From: Anaeramoeba flamelloides
Taxonomy: Eukaryota > Metamonada > Anaeramoebidae
Reading direction: 5' to 3'
Length of the DNA: 64,000 bases
Assembly: GCA_027625915.1 (NCBI GenBank)
Contig: JANTQA010000043.1
Span: 1-64,000, forward strand
Positions 49,128 through 60,075 of the stretch are shown piece after piece (within the stretch, counting starts at the first letter, position 1; every line of letters starts with the position of its first letter). The notes beneath the pieces are model-generated. The model saw only the letters and a program-made list of their open reading frames with translations. It was not told the DNA's origin and made no database searches. The position numbers and the translations under genes were made by a program.

Positions 49128-49721
49128 CAAAAAATATTTAAAATCGAAGGATTCAACTTCTATTCTAAAGTTAATAAATTAGAAAAATTATATTAATAGA
49201 TATTCTTATTTTATGAACAAAAATAAATCACAATTTTGTCAATTGTGTAAAATAAATAAAGATTTGGATATCATTGAAGATTTAGATCATTTTCTCTGTA
49301 ATCGTGTCTTCAAGTGCCGTAGAGTGCCGTCAAGTGTCTAGGCTTTCCAGAATTCAAAAGAATGGAGAAAAATCAACGATTTTACTCAATTCGTTTAAAT
49401 TCTGAAAAAGCTAAAGGCGGTTTTTTTTAATTTTTGAAATAAACCGAAAATTTATTAAAATTTTCTGTTTATTTCAAAAATTAAAAAAAACCTAACGACA
49501 AAAAATATTTAAAATCGAAGGATTCAACTTCTATTCTAAAGTTAATAAATTAGAAAAATTATATTAATAGATATTCTTATTTTATGAACAAAAATAAATC
49601 ACAATTTTGTCAATTGTGTAAAATAAATAAAGATTTGGATATCATTGAAGATTTAGATCATTTTCTCTGTAATCGTGTCTTCAAGTGCCGTAGAGTGCCG
49701 TCAAGTGTCTAGGCTTTCCAT
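49065..49721 (+). repeat. Tandem duplication, 371-bp period
   Basis: 49065-49350 and 49436-49721 read the same, base for base as far as I can follow (about 286 bp), covering half a cassette, a LINE segment (IEDLDHFL) and the start of the next array. Either a very recent duplication by cassette-to-cassette recombination or an assembly error. Confidence 0.85.
49302..49498 (+). repeat. Array of two palindromic cassettes
   Basis: Starts TCGTGTCTTCAAGTGCCG with the repeated word AGTGCCGT, then a CTAGGCTTTCCAGAATTC hairpin ending GCTAAAGGCGG, then the AATAAACCGAAAATTTATTA hairpin ending CCTAACGA. Sits after the HFLC codons of the LINE. Confidence 0.8.
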
Positions 49722-49949
49722 AATTCAAAAGAATATAGTAAAATATTTGATTTTGCTCTATTCTTTTAAATTCTGGAAAACCTAACGGTGGTTTTTTAAA
49801 CTTTTTCTAATGTAAAGAAAATTAAATAAATTTTCTTTACATTTCAAAAAGTAAAAAAAACCTAACGGTGCTTTTTTTTATTTTTAGAAATGAAAAGAAA
49901 ATTTCGAAAAATTTTCTTTTTATTTCTCAAATTAAAAAAAACCTAACGA
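49673..49949 (+). repeat. Array of three palindromic cassettes
   Basis: Same entry sequence TCGTGTCTTCAAGTGCCG, then three hairpins with different arms (CCATAATTCAAAAGAATA; TTTCTAATGTAAAGAAAAT; TTTAGAAATGAAAAGAAAAT), joined by CCTAACGGTGG and CCTAACGGTG, ending CCTAACGA directly before CTGCCCAGCC of the LINE. Confidence 0.85.
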
Positions 49950-50146
49950 CTGCCCAGCCTATGAAAATAATCGTAAAATCTGGATTTCTGAATTAGAAAA
50001 AAATAATTTTTCACTTATTTTAAATAATAATAATATTTATAATATTATTAATAAACAAGATTCAATATCTTTATTAGCTCTAGTAGATAATAAAACTATG
50101 TTTGAATCTATTATACGATTTCTAAATTCAAGTTTAGGAATTCGGG

Positions 50147-50410
50147 AGGTGCCTTAGAGTGCCTTGCTTATCCAAAATTTAAAAGAATGGAGAAAAATCG
50201 AAGATTTTACTCAATTCTTTTGAATTCTGGAAAAGCTAACGGCGTTTTTTTTTTAATTTGAGAAATAAACTGAAAATTTAATAAATTTTTTTTTTATTTC
50301 TCAAATTAAAAAAAACCTAACGAAAAGTGCCTAGGTTTTCCAGAATTCAAAAGAATATTGAAAAATATTTGATTTTACTCAATTATTTTAAATTCTGGAA
50401 AACCTAACGG
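50147..50410 (+). repeat. Array of three palindromic cassettes in the LINE tail
   Basis: Splits the LINE tail word ATTCGGG|GCAAA. Starts AGGTGCCTTAGAGTGCC, hairpins with arms AAATTTAAAAGAATGGAG, TTTGAGAAATAAACTGAAAA and CCAGAATTCAAAAGAATA, joined by AGCTAACGGCG and CCTAACGAAAAGTGCCTAGG, ending CCTAACGG. Confidence 0.85.
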
Positions 50411-51750
50411 CAAAAAAGAGGAATTCTAAACTCCTCCCTTAAATTACAATAAAAAAAAAAGTTTACAAACTTTTATAGTTACATAAAATTTCAAAATTGT
50501 ATTTTTTACCCTTTTTTTTTTTTACTAGATCTTTCTGAATATAAAAACAAGTTGTTTGTTAACTATCAAAAAGCTATTATTTTTAATATTTCGAATATTT
50601 ATAGAGAGAAATTAGTCCTAAAGGGATTATCTTCTACCACGGAGAAGTCTAGGGATCATGTATATTGTTATTCAAGGTAAATCATATTAGTGAGGAATAG
50701 TTCAAATTTCTCTAAGAATTCTATTGGTTCTCAGTAAATAAAATAAATCTTTTCAATTAAAAAGATCATTTTATATATAAAAAACTCAAAATTTTTGAAA
50801 AAAATCTGTATTTTGAGACATATTTCAAGAATTAATTCTTGATATTATTACTTCCAAGTACTAGAATTACTTTCAAAAATTTGTCTCAAAATGTAGATTA
50901 GTATCTAAAAAAATTGATTTTTTTATATTAATTTTAAAATTAACTCAGAGATTATTTTGGAAAATATTTTCAACAAAGTCATAATAAATTGGAAAAACAT
51001 CTATTTTCATCAAAAATAAACAAAAATAATCCGAACTTTATTTTTTCTTTTAATAATTATAGATTAAGGGTTTAGTCATTTACTGTGAAAAGGCACCATA
51101 CTCAAGGGGTGACCTGAGACCAAAAAGGGTATTGTGAAATAGGCCTTCTTTTGGTTGAAAAAAGTCAAATAACAAAAAAAAAAATTCCATTGGATCTCTT
51201 TGACAAAAAATTCAACAAAGAAAAAGAGTTCTCAATTTCAAAAAATCAAAATTTTAAAAAAAAAATTCATCTTTTCTCATTTTCTTTTTCAAAAGAGGTT
51301 AAATTTCTTTAATTTAAAACAAATTGATTTCTTGTATTTCCCATTCAATTTTATTCGATTTAGTCTGATTTGTGGTTATTTTAAAACCCTCTAAATTTGA
51401 CCAAGTAAGTCTTAGGTAATAGTCTTTCAATAAAAATAACTCATTTGAAAAAAGAAAAAAAAATGAAAAAAAAATCACCAAGATCTCAAAAAGCTCCAAA
51501 GAGCGACACTTCAAAACTGACACAGTTGTTTTCAGAATTGTAATTCACGACGATTCTAATTGGAAATTGAGTTTTACTCTTTGGTGCTTTTTTCTAAAAA
51601 TGTCCTCATTTTTAGTTGTTGATTTTTGGAGATCGATCGTACATCATAGGTTGGTTGGTTTTTGATTGGTGTTAGGTCCTCAATAAAATTACTAAAAAGT
51701 TTTAATCCATTTCAGAATAAAAAATTTCACCGTAATGACTCGACCCTTAA

Positions 51751-52938
51751 ATCATGAATTTTAGAAAATTACAAAAATAATTACCGGGGCGGTTTCTAAA
51801 TATGCCCCTACGACCCAAAAAACACTAAAAATGAAAAACTGATCAAATACTTTCCATTAATTCAATTAAAAAAACTAAATGAAAAAATAAAAATAAATAA
51901 AGTTTCAATTTAACTTTATCTTGAAAACATTTTTTGCCAAAAGTATTGAATTCAATATTGAAATTATGTATATTTTTAGATTCACTATCTTGTTTTAACT
52001 CATTTACTAAAACAAATTCTAAATTATGGGAATTTTCTTTTCACAAAAGGCACTAATTTGGTCCTCAAATGTTTTTTTTAGTTTTAAATGGTAAAATTAA
52101 AAAAAAGTTGTGCTAAAAGGATAAACTTTCTGGAAAAGCATTCTAATTTAATATATTAACTTATTCTTTGATTTCAAACTTTTCTCAACCCCAATTTTTC
52201 AAAAAAAAATAAAAAAGTACGCACAGATTTCAAAAATTATTTTCAATATTCCAAAGTTGAGTGTTGTTTTTATTCTAAAAAAAATTATCACAGTGTTTAA
52301 TTGAATTAAGTTATGAACTTAATTTCGAAAATATTAATCAGAAAAAAATAGTGCTTAATTTTATTAAGGACATATTAAATTAGTAATACTACTAATATTT
52401 TCATTTAAATTCAATCTTTTGATTGTGAAAAGTAATACAAAAATAAAAATTTCCCAATTTGATAAATTTAAATTGTGATCATTACTTCAAAATCCAATAA
52501 TTTCTTGTTCAATATTATTGTTAATAGATTTTTTATCAACTCAAATGAGATTAAAAAATAGAATTTGGACTTTAAAAATTCAAACTCTTAATTTTCAGTT
52601 AATGCTAAAAAAAATATTTTTTCCAGTTTTTAGAGAAAATTAAAATAATCTAATTATTTTCTCATCATAAGAGACCCACACAAAAGATTTTAATAAGAAA
52701 CCTGACCATTTTAATACACAAAAATTTCAAGTGATTTAAAAATTAATTTTGAAATAAATTATTCTCCTTTTTTTTTTTTTTTTTTTGATCATTGAAATTT
52801 TTAAAAAAACATCCTTGAATAAACAAACGAGAAATCGGAACATTTTTTAGATTCTGGAGAGGTGAGATGTTTTCATTGTGTGGTTTCGAAAGTAGAAAAA
52901 ATTATTATTTTTTATTTTACTTAATTACAATAACTTGA
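51751..52938. other. Upstream region of the beta-trefoil gene; no gene
   Basis: AT-rich. CGGGGCGGTTTC near 51785 and GGCACTAATTTGGTCCTC near 52050 are isolated GC-richer words. A T run lies at about 52769-52786. The promoter of the downstream gene is expected in the last few hundred bases. Confidence 0.5.
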
Positions 52939-55428
52939 ATGACAAACAATAAACATTTTAACAAGGTTTTAAATGGACAAAAGCTCGGTAGTGAATATTG
53001 GATTCAACCAGAACCCAAACTCTACACTCAAGTTACCATTGATGTCTCAAAGTGGTTTACCGAATTAAAAAGTTTAGGACCTAAATATCAATTATATCGA
53101 GCACCAAAAGGAGGACTTACTTATAATAATCAATTTTATAAAGGAGGACAATTTCTTCCACTGAGCCACCCCAAAACAGTATATTTAAAAACAGCAAAAT
53201 TTTGTGGGATTCTAAACAAGAGCATAAATCGAGCATCAAAAATTCTTTTTGTGGTTGACACTGTATATGATGTTCTCAAAGCACAAACATTTGCAGAAAA
53301 ATTGATTGCAGCTTTTTCTAAGGCAACACCTTATGTCATCACAACCCTAGTTTCTGGTGCCATTGTTGGTAGTTCGATCCCAACATTATGTATCGGTTCT
53401 GTTGGCGCTTGTGTGTATTATATTGGATGTGGAATGTTCTGTTATTATACTGAACAAATGTTAAAGAATACACTGTCAAATTGGATTCTTCCAAAAACTG
53501 AAAAACAAGAAGAAATTGAATTGGAGAAGATCGAAAATGATCCGAATAATAGTAATTCAATTTTAACAAGGCCACTAATTGATTTCCATTATTATATAGT
53601 GAAACCAAAACCCATAATAACAGTGAAAAAAAAATTTGATGAATTTGTATTTTATTTTTTAGATAATTATCCTCAAACCTTTTATTACATGCTCACAAGA
53701 GAGAACAAGAACTTAAAGGGGTTTAGTTTAATACTTGCTAGCGATAAAATCAATAAATATATATCAACAAACTTATCAAAATTAAGTCAAAATTGGAATA
53801 CAACAATAACTATTGACCCAATGCTTATAACCCATCTTCTTGAAAAGATCACAAAAAAAGATATAACTACATTCTTTTTCGGGAATAAATATGAAGCACC
53901 ATTTTTTTATCCATGCCCACAATGCAAGAAGTTCCAAACACTTGATTTCGTTATCAACACAGGATTCATCTTTGCAAACTATACACCCATTATCAAATGC
54001 CATCAATGTTCAAAAGTCATTGTAAAAGGGCAACAGACAAAATCAAGTCAAGGATCAAACAAATTCATGATGGAATGGATCAATGAACAATATAAGAATA
54101 ATTTCGAGAAGTGGTATTTATCAACAACAAAAAAAATACACAAAATAGGAGAAAATGACTTTTTAAATTGTTTATATAAAGTTTCAAGGACTATTAATAA
54201 CCTTAGTGATGATTCCTTTCGTTTTTATTTCCTAAGCTTATATTTATCTCTTCTTGTAACAAAATTAGCTCCAACTACATTATATGACATTTTTTTTTAT
54301 TTGTGTCCAAATAATCAAAATTTCCTCCCAGACGAAGAGGAAACACTGAAAAAGTATATTCAAGATGGCAATGTTACATATGTATTGGAATTTTTATCTT
54401 TTAATTTACTTGAAAACAAACAAGAAATCTATCAATTTCTTTTAGATTTAATCCAAAAGACTCAGAATAAAGAATTATTGTTCAAACTTGAAGATATCAA
54501 AGAAATTTTTGACAGTTATTATTTTTCAACCCCCAATTTCGATTCAAAAAATCATTATTTTATAAAGGCAAAACATAGTAACCGAAATCTTTGTGTCATA
54601 AACAACGAATTATATCAAAACCCCATCAATATTCTATCTAATTATAACAAATCTCAAATATGGTTTTTTGAATACCAGAAGAATAATAATAATAATAATA
54701 AAATGGAATGTAATATACGATCTGCTTTGACTGGAAAATATTTATTTTATCAATATAACACATTAATACTACAGGACATGAAACCAAACAATTCTCAATT
54801 TAAATTGGAATTATTTAAAAAAGATCAATATTTAATTAGATTGTTAGAGAATAATAAGTTAGTAATAACTGGAAATCAATCTAAGAATTATTTCAAGTTA
54901 ATGCTTAAAGATTCGAAAATCAATCTCAATCAGAATCAATCTGAAAATCAACTTTGGACTTTGGTAGAAGAAAGTTCTTCAAGTTATAGACTAAAAATGG
55001 TTAACAAAGATCTTTATATCACTGAAGATATTGAAAAATCTGAACTTTACCAAGATCTTATAATTAATCAACAGCAATATAATAATATTTATAATTATGA
55101 TTTATCTCAATATTCATTTCACCTAGAAAGACAAAATAAGTCCTCTGATTACTATTTTATTTATTCAAATTTCAAACAACTGGTTTTAACAACAAAAGGA
55201 AATAGAGATTTAATTTTCAAAGTAAAACAAAAGACAGATAATGAGAAACAATTATTCTCTTTAAAGAAAATGAATGATTCCTTTTACTATATAGTATCTA
55301 AAAAAACAGGAAAGGCCTGTGATGTTAAACATAGATCAAAAGATAAAGCAAGAGTCACACAATTCCGTCTGAAAACTGATGATATTAATAATCAATTATT
55401 TCAATTTGAAGAAAATATTTTTAATTAA
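52939..55428 (+). CDS. 829-aa zinc-ribbon protein with beta-trefoil-like C-terminus
   Basis: Intact, single-exon; the first Met (MTNNKHFNKVLNGQKLG) follows a short AT leader and no earlier Met is in frame. No signal peptide. Residues ~130-170 are hydrophobic and Gly/Ala/Cys-rich (VITTLVSGAIVGSS, IGSVGACVYYIGCG), able to form a membrane hairpin. A four-Cys ribbon follows: CPQC (C326, C329) and CHQC (C354, C357). After a helical middle (about 380-530) the C-terminal ~295 residues are beta-rich with recurring aromatic blocks (IWFFE ~574, LWTLV ~673, LFSLK ~771, LFQFE ~822), the pattern of QxW-type beta-trefoils of the ricin-B/fascin sort, probably two of them. Such folds bind sugars or proteins. 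The combination is not one I recognise; role unknown. It has better-kept codon structure than any neighbour, so it is under selection. Confidence 0.85.
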   Translation: MTNNKHFNKVLNGQKLGSEYWIQPEPKLYTQVTIDVSKWFTELKSLGPKYQLYRAPKGGLTYNNQFYKGGQFLPLSHPKTVYLKTAKFCGILNKSINRASKILFVVDTVYDVLKAQTFAEKLIAAFSKATPYVITTLVSGAIVGSSIPTLCIGSVGACVYYIGCGMFCYYTEQMLKNTLSNWILPKTEKQEEIELEKIENDPNNSNSILTRPLIDFHYYIVKPKPIITVKKKFDEFVFYFLDNYPQTFYYMLTRENKNLKGFSLILASDKINKYISTNLSKLSQNWNTTITIDPMLITHLLEKITKKDITTFFFGNKYEAPFFYPCPQCKKFQTLDFVINTGFIFANYTPIIKCHQCSKVIVKGQQTKSSQGSNKFMMEWINEQYKNNFEKWYLSTTKKIHKIGENDFLNCLYKVSRTINNLSDDSFRFYFLSLYLSLLVTKLAPTTLYDIFFYLCPNNQNFLPDEEETLKKYIQDGNVTYVLEFLSFNLLENKQEIYQFLLDLIQKTQNKELLFKLEDIKEIFDSYYFSTPNFDSKNHYFIKAKHSNRNLCVINNELYQNPINILSNYNKSQIWFFEYQKNNNNNNKMECNIRSALTGKYLFYQYNTLILQDMKPNNSQFKLELFKKDQYLIRLLENNKLVITGNQSKNYFKLMLKDSKINLNQNQSENQLWTLVEESSSSYRLKMVNKDLYITEDIEKSELYQDLIINQQQYNNIYNYDLSQYSFHLERQNKSSDYYFIYSNFKQLVLTTKGNRDLIFKVKQKTDNEKQLFSLKKMNDSFYYIVSKKTGKACDVKHRSKDKARVTQFRLKTDDINNQLFQFEENIFN

Positions 55429-56062
55429 AAAAATTTCATTTCATTACATTAACAATTTTAATTTATTTTTAGTATTCTTGATATTACTCATTTAAAATAT
55501 TTGATTATTTCTAAAATTTTGCATGGTTTTTAGATTAATATTACTATTTTTTCAATTTTTCTATTTTAATTTACAATTATTTGAATGATAAATTATCTTA
55601 AAACACTTTAAACATTTTTATTTTATTTTATGTGAGAATATATTTTTCTTTGGAACCAAATTCATGTATTTGTGTAAAAAAAAATTTAAAAGACTATAAA
55701 ATTATATATAATAGGATAAATAAAGATAAAAACCGAATTAAGAAGGCTTAAAATAAAATTTAATTACTAAAATTATATTTTATTTAATTTATTATTTTAG
55801 ATATCCCACAGTTCATCAAAAAAAAATTTAAATAAAGATTTCAGAAAGAATCAAATAGGGAAAGAATTTTCCAAGTTAAATAGTATTCTTTGAAATCTTT
55901 TATTTTTCAATTGTTAAAAATAGATTTTTTTGGATTATGTAAGGTTTTTTATCCCAGTGAGCAAGATGGAAACATTTTAGATGAAAATTTTGTTTACATT
56001 TAAAACACCTAAACCATGTATATGAATTTTTCAAATTTTTGAGACACTAAAAACAATTTACC
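55429..56062. other. Gene-free spacer, 630 bp
   Basis: 3' flank of the beta-trefoil gene and of the convergent piggyBac relic. AT-rich, nothing recognised. Confidence 0.5.
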
Positions 56063-57027
56063 CTATAGTCCGATTTTAACAGACGATGTGTAATTATTTT
56101 TTTTTGAAAAATTTCTACCAGCTAATTGTTTCTGTAATTCTAATAAATATTTCTCTGTTGGGATTTTTTTTTCATTAAATATAAAGTTATTAATAATTTT
56201 TGAATTATGCATTAATAATTTAAATAAAAAAATTAACATACATCTTTTCCAAGATGTGTTTCTATGATTAAAATAACATTCCATAATTCCCTGATCACCT
56301 TGATCATCATAACCCATTTCATTTAAGTATTTATGGCAAATATTTGGTCTTTGAATATATATCTTTTTTAAAAGTTGTGGTATATATCGCTCTTTTAACA
56401 TTGTAGAATCATCATAACAATTTGAAATTAGATTAACATAATTTGATCCTAATTTTGAAACTTTTTTATCTCGAAATACTGTCTCAATCACATTATCTCT
56501 TAGTTTGATATTTCTATCAATATCATTAGTTTCTATGTTTTTCTTCATTTTTATTTTTGTTATTACTTTCGATATGGTTATCGTGATCCAATTCAATTAC
56601 ACCCTCTTCGTTTTTTTTCTCTTATTTTTACCCCATCTAGATTTTTTTCAGAAGTATTATTTATTAAATTTCCAGTCTGTTCACCAAGTAAAATCTTTTC
56701 GTCTAAAATAATATTTTTATTATTAGGGGATAAATTCATATATTTTCGAAATAACAGTGTAGTCTTTGAAAACCCAAATCGGTTATTAACCCTTTTTCTT
56801 GATAAATTAAATTCAATTATGCAACTTATCCATTCCCCTTCTTTTACAATTTTATGTAACGAATCTTTGAATATATATGATTTACGATCTCGTCTACAAC
56901 AAAGGGTAAATCGTACCCCTAAATCTAATATTTGTTCAATAATTCCAGTCGATCCGAAATATGAATCTGCGATAATTTTAAAATAGTTTCTCGGGAAATC
57001 TTCACAGGTCCGACAAATTTTTGTCAT
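56063..57027 (-). pseudogene. piggyBac-like transposase, 3' part only
   Basis: C-terminal half of a DDE_Tnp_1_7 transposase read leftward. FKIIADSYFGS holds the second catalytic Asp and NEMGYDDQGDQGIMECYF the third, followed by SWKRCMLIFLFKLLMHNSK, the usual helical block after it. The first-Asp half is missing: at 57027 the match stops against DNA rich in TGACAAAAA words. One frame change near 56595 separates two open pieces (145 and 177 codons). It differs strongly from the relic at 0.8-2.9 kb, so two piggyBac lineages have been present. Confidence 0.8.
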
Positions 57028-57481
57028 AAATTGTCAAAAAATGACAAAAAAATCTGACAAAAATTTTCAAAAAATGTCATAAAAAATTGACAAAAATTAA
57101 CAAAAACAATCAGAAAACATCATAATTTGTCAGAGAAAATTAACAAAAAATATCAATCATAAAAAATCAAAAATTACCAATCATAAGATATCATAAGATA
57201 TCATTTTTTATTTTTTAAATTAAAGCAAAATAAATCTCATTTTAAAAAATTGTAATTTTTAACAAATAAAAAAATCTTAAAATAAATAAGTTTCAAAAAA
57301 AAAAAAAGAAAGAAAAAATATTTATCATAATTAATCAAAACTTGATACCATTTTTACCATACAGTATTACCCATTTACACATGCGCATCTATTCATCTTT
57401 AATTTGTTTTTTTTTTAAATATTCTCTAAATAAGATTTTATTATATGTTAAAATAGAATAAGGTGTAAAAAATTTTTGGAA
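57028..57481. repeat. TGACAAAAA-rich stretch
   Basis: 57010-57180 repeats the word (T)GACAAAAA(T) and its inverse many times; 57003-57045 is matched inverted at 6640-6684. The remainder is gene-free. Confidence 0.55.
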
Positions 57482-58196
57482 TTAATTACCTTTTCAAATT
57501 TTGGGTGTAAGGTGGTTTAGACGAAACTGAATCCTTCAAATCATTACTTTAACCAAATGTATCAATATTTTAAGAAATACAAGAGTGGGCTATATCTTAG
57601 TATAATATATTTACATATCAATTAAAATATGGAATTCAAAAAAATTAAAAAAATTGATGAAAAAATAAATAGAAAAATCTTTTATTTCTTGATTTTATCT
57701 GTAACATTTGATATAATTACTTATTCTCCTAAATTTTATTTTTAATTCTGAATGGAAATGCCGTTGTTTTAAAAGTTTTTGATTAACAAATTACTTCACA
57801 TTTCTAAATATTTCCCAAAATGAATTTTAATTCATCTTTTCATTTAATTCATCTAATTCTAGTTTTTGTTAAGAATATGGATGTTTATAGAATATTTTTT
57901 TTTGGAAATAAAGATTTATTGGAGGTATTTTTAGATTTGATAATTATTTATTTTGAATGAAATTGGAAACTCAAAATAATTCTGAATCATACTTTATTTT
58001 TTTCTAATTTTTACTTTTTCTTTGGATTTTTACATTTTTTAGCTGTTTTTTTTTTTTGATTTCAATAATTAAATCATTTTCTTTAATCTTTTGAAATATT
58101 ATTCTTTATTTTGGTTTTGTTTGATAAAAATATTTGAAAAGGAAATTTTGAACGCAAATTTGTAAAAAAAATCTTTTATAAAATAACTGTTGAGAG

Positions 58197-58644
58197 AAAA
58201 ATGTTGGAAACAGAAAAATGGTTGGACACCATTTTTAATTGGTAACATTAGTAAAATTGAAAATCAAATCCTATTGATAACTCGGTGAATTTTATATAAA
58301 TCCAGGTTTAAAGGTGTTACAAGTTCATTAATCTGTTGTATGTGTAGAATATTCATTTGAATGGTTGATAACTAAAGTAGATCATATTATTTTAATAAAA
58401 ATCCAAGTTTTAGTAAAGTTTACTATTAATTCTGAAAAGGGTAATTTTTAAACTTGCTTTAGATTATCAGAGATAAGGTTTTGAAAAAGTAGAATTAGAT
58501 TAATCGTTATTCTAATAAGTAGATTATTGTTATTTTCTGTAGTTATTTCACAAACAATTGAAATTAAAAATCATTTTCAATAATGTTTCCAATTAAAATT
58601 GCTGTCCAACCATTTTTCTCTGTCAAACATTTTTCTCCCAACAG
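58197..58644. mobile_element. 448-bp inverted-repeat element nested in copy D
   Basis: Left end CTGTTGAGAGAAAAATGTTG, right end CATTTTTCTCCCAACAG; next block AAAAATGGTTGGACA pairs with GTCCAACCATTTTT. Flanked by TAA on both sides; comparison with copy A (AAAATAATAATAAATAG) shows the empty site. Confidence 0.85.
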
Positions 58645-58899
58645 TAATAATAAATAGTAAAGGGGTGAGAAATTCAAGATAATAACTTGTTTGGATTCTT
58701 CCAAATTCAGATATTAAAAAAAAAAAAAAGAACAAAAATAAACCAAATGCTTTGAGTGTTTGGTATTATCGAGTTTATTCTGTAAAAAAAATTAAATAAT
58801 GTAAATACTATCCCAAAAGTGTTGAATGGGACTTCAATTGAGGGACAAATGAACTAGAAAAAATATTCAAGTAAATTTAATAGAAAATTCAAAAAAAAT

Positions 58900-60075
58900 T
58901 AATTACATCTTGAAATTTAAAAGGAAAATAAAAATCAGATTAATACAAGTAAACCAAACTTACTTTTAATGCTATTTTCTGAAATGAATTATTTTTTTGA
59001 AAAGTTTGATCCATTTTTCTCATTTTTGAAAAGTACAAAATCCAACTTGTTTCTCAATTATTTCAAAATAAAAAATTATTTTCTTTGAATTATCAAGAAA
59101 TCTTATTGTATATGAAGGAAGTATACAAAAATATTCTTTAAAAATAAAACCAATCAGTTTTTGAATAAATCAGAATAAAAATCAACTTAATTTCAAAAAA
59201 AAAATAAAATAATTATTTGATACTTTAGAAAAATAATTTATTTATTCAAAGAACAGACCAAATCAATTTTTTCTTTTATGTTGAACAAAAAAATACGAGA
59301 AAAAACAACCAAACTATCAAATTAAAAATTCTCCCAAAATACTTTAATTAAAATTTGGAAAATTCAATTTATAAACCAAAAGAAATACTTTTTAATTTCA
59401 TTATTTTTAAATAACAATTACTAACCCATTCTTAATTTTTTCAGTGAGTTGTTAATAACCCAAAGATTAAATATATAAATAGACTACGCAATTTTTTTCA
59501 ATTTTTTAAATAATTTCAAACAAATAAAATGAATTCAAATTAATAATTCTAATAAAAAATAAATAATAGATATTTCCAAAGAACTGATTTTAATAATAAT
59601 GGTTCCTTGTTTATACTCTCAATATTTGGAAAAAGAAAGATTGTCTAATCTTTTACATTTCAAGAAATTTAATAAATATTTATGAATAAATATAAATGAT
59701 CATTTTTTTCTGAATCTTCAATAGATTCAATATTTGATATATTTTAATTGTGTTTTTAAAATAAGATTAAAGTTTCAGAGGTTATCTGTTTAGTTAACTT
59801 GTCAGAAATTACTAAAAGTGATATTTCTTCAAAATTAAATTTTTTTGCAAATTTTTATTTTTCTAATTTTGATCCAAAAAATCAAACAAAAAAGGATCAG
59901 ATCTTTTGACTGGAAATTCAATTGGGAAAAATGAACTCTTTTAAAAAATGATAATTTATAAATCTAAAGTTGATAAATGAGTTTGTTTATTGGGTTTAAT
60001 TGTATCCTTGAGGAAATAATTACTCTATTAACTTTGGGAGAAAAATAAATAATAAGAGTTACTAGTACCCGAAAG
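58900..60075 (+). repeat. 1.2-kb dispersed repeat X, copy 2
   Basis: Same orientation and block order as 3701-4885. The two copies are about as diverged as the other old repeats here. No gene. Confidence 0.7.

Larger units (their letters stand above)
48018..50460 (+). mobile_element. LINE copy C, 5'-truncated, split by palindromic cassettes
   Basis: Opens within the reverse transcriptase (VTIDIQNCFDSIHHSLIYHS), runs through YQGDPLSPILFGF and FADDLILIMKG with the FADD catalytic pair, and PRLIYKTEAKIDLAR, a 278-codon frame to 48820 whose first codons come from the MITE. It continues past a stop with NSPSWK-like, YLKIILIQGNINKQ, YSYFMNKNKSQFCQLC, DIIEDLDHFLC, CPAYENNRKIWISELE and FLNSSLGIRE segments, each separated by cassette arrays, and ends in a stem-loop (50418-50436) and A tail (50449-50460). 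Part of it is tandemly duplicated. Confidence 0.85.
46406..51750. mobile_element. 5.3-kb TTAA element with ~300-bp terminal repeats, host to a LINE
   Basis: Left end TTAAGGGTTGGGTCATAATG, right end GTAATGACTCGACCCTTAA. The repeats run to about 46710 and 51460 (CGATCGATCTCCAAAAAGT / GGAGATCGATCGTAC; GTTTTGATGTGTCTATCTTT and complement). LINE copy C with its cassettes (about 48018-50460) and MITE copy f are inside; without them about 2.7 kb remains, enough for an ancestor with a gene, but no transposase is recognisable. 46710-47818 and 50470-51460 show only AT-rich non-coding DNA. Confidence 0.8.

Noticed and set aside
48901-50410. Integron attC-like sites: GTTAGGT and ACCTAAC fit the core patterns GTTRRRY and RYYYAAC
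   Set aside because: The order of the two cores is opposite to attC, there is no integrase, and the setting is a eukaryotic retrotransposon. Treated as chance resemblance, though the end-plus-variable-arm logic is similar.
48901-50410. CRISPR-like spaced repeats
   Set aside because: Units are palindromes with variable arms, no constant repeat with unique spacers, and no cas genes.
48901-50410. Helitron-type elements with a terminal hairpin
   Set aside because: One end starts TC, but the other ends ACGA, not CTRR, and hairpins fill the unit.
53339-54006. Minus-strand frames inside the 829-aa gene
   Set aside because: Antisense shadows of a well-supported coding region.
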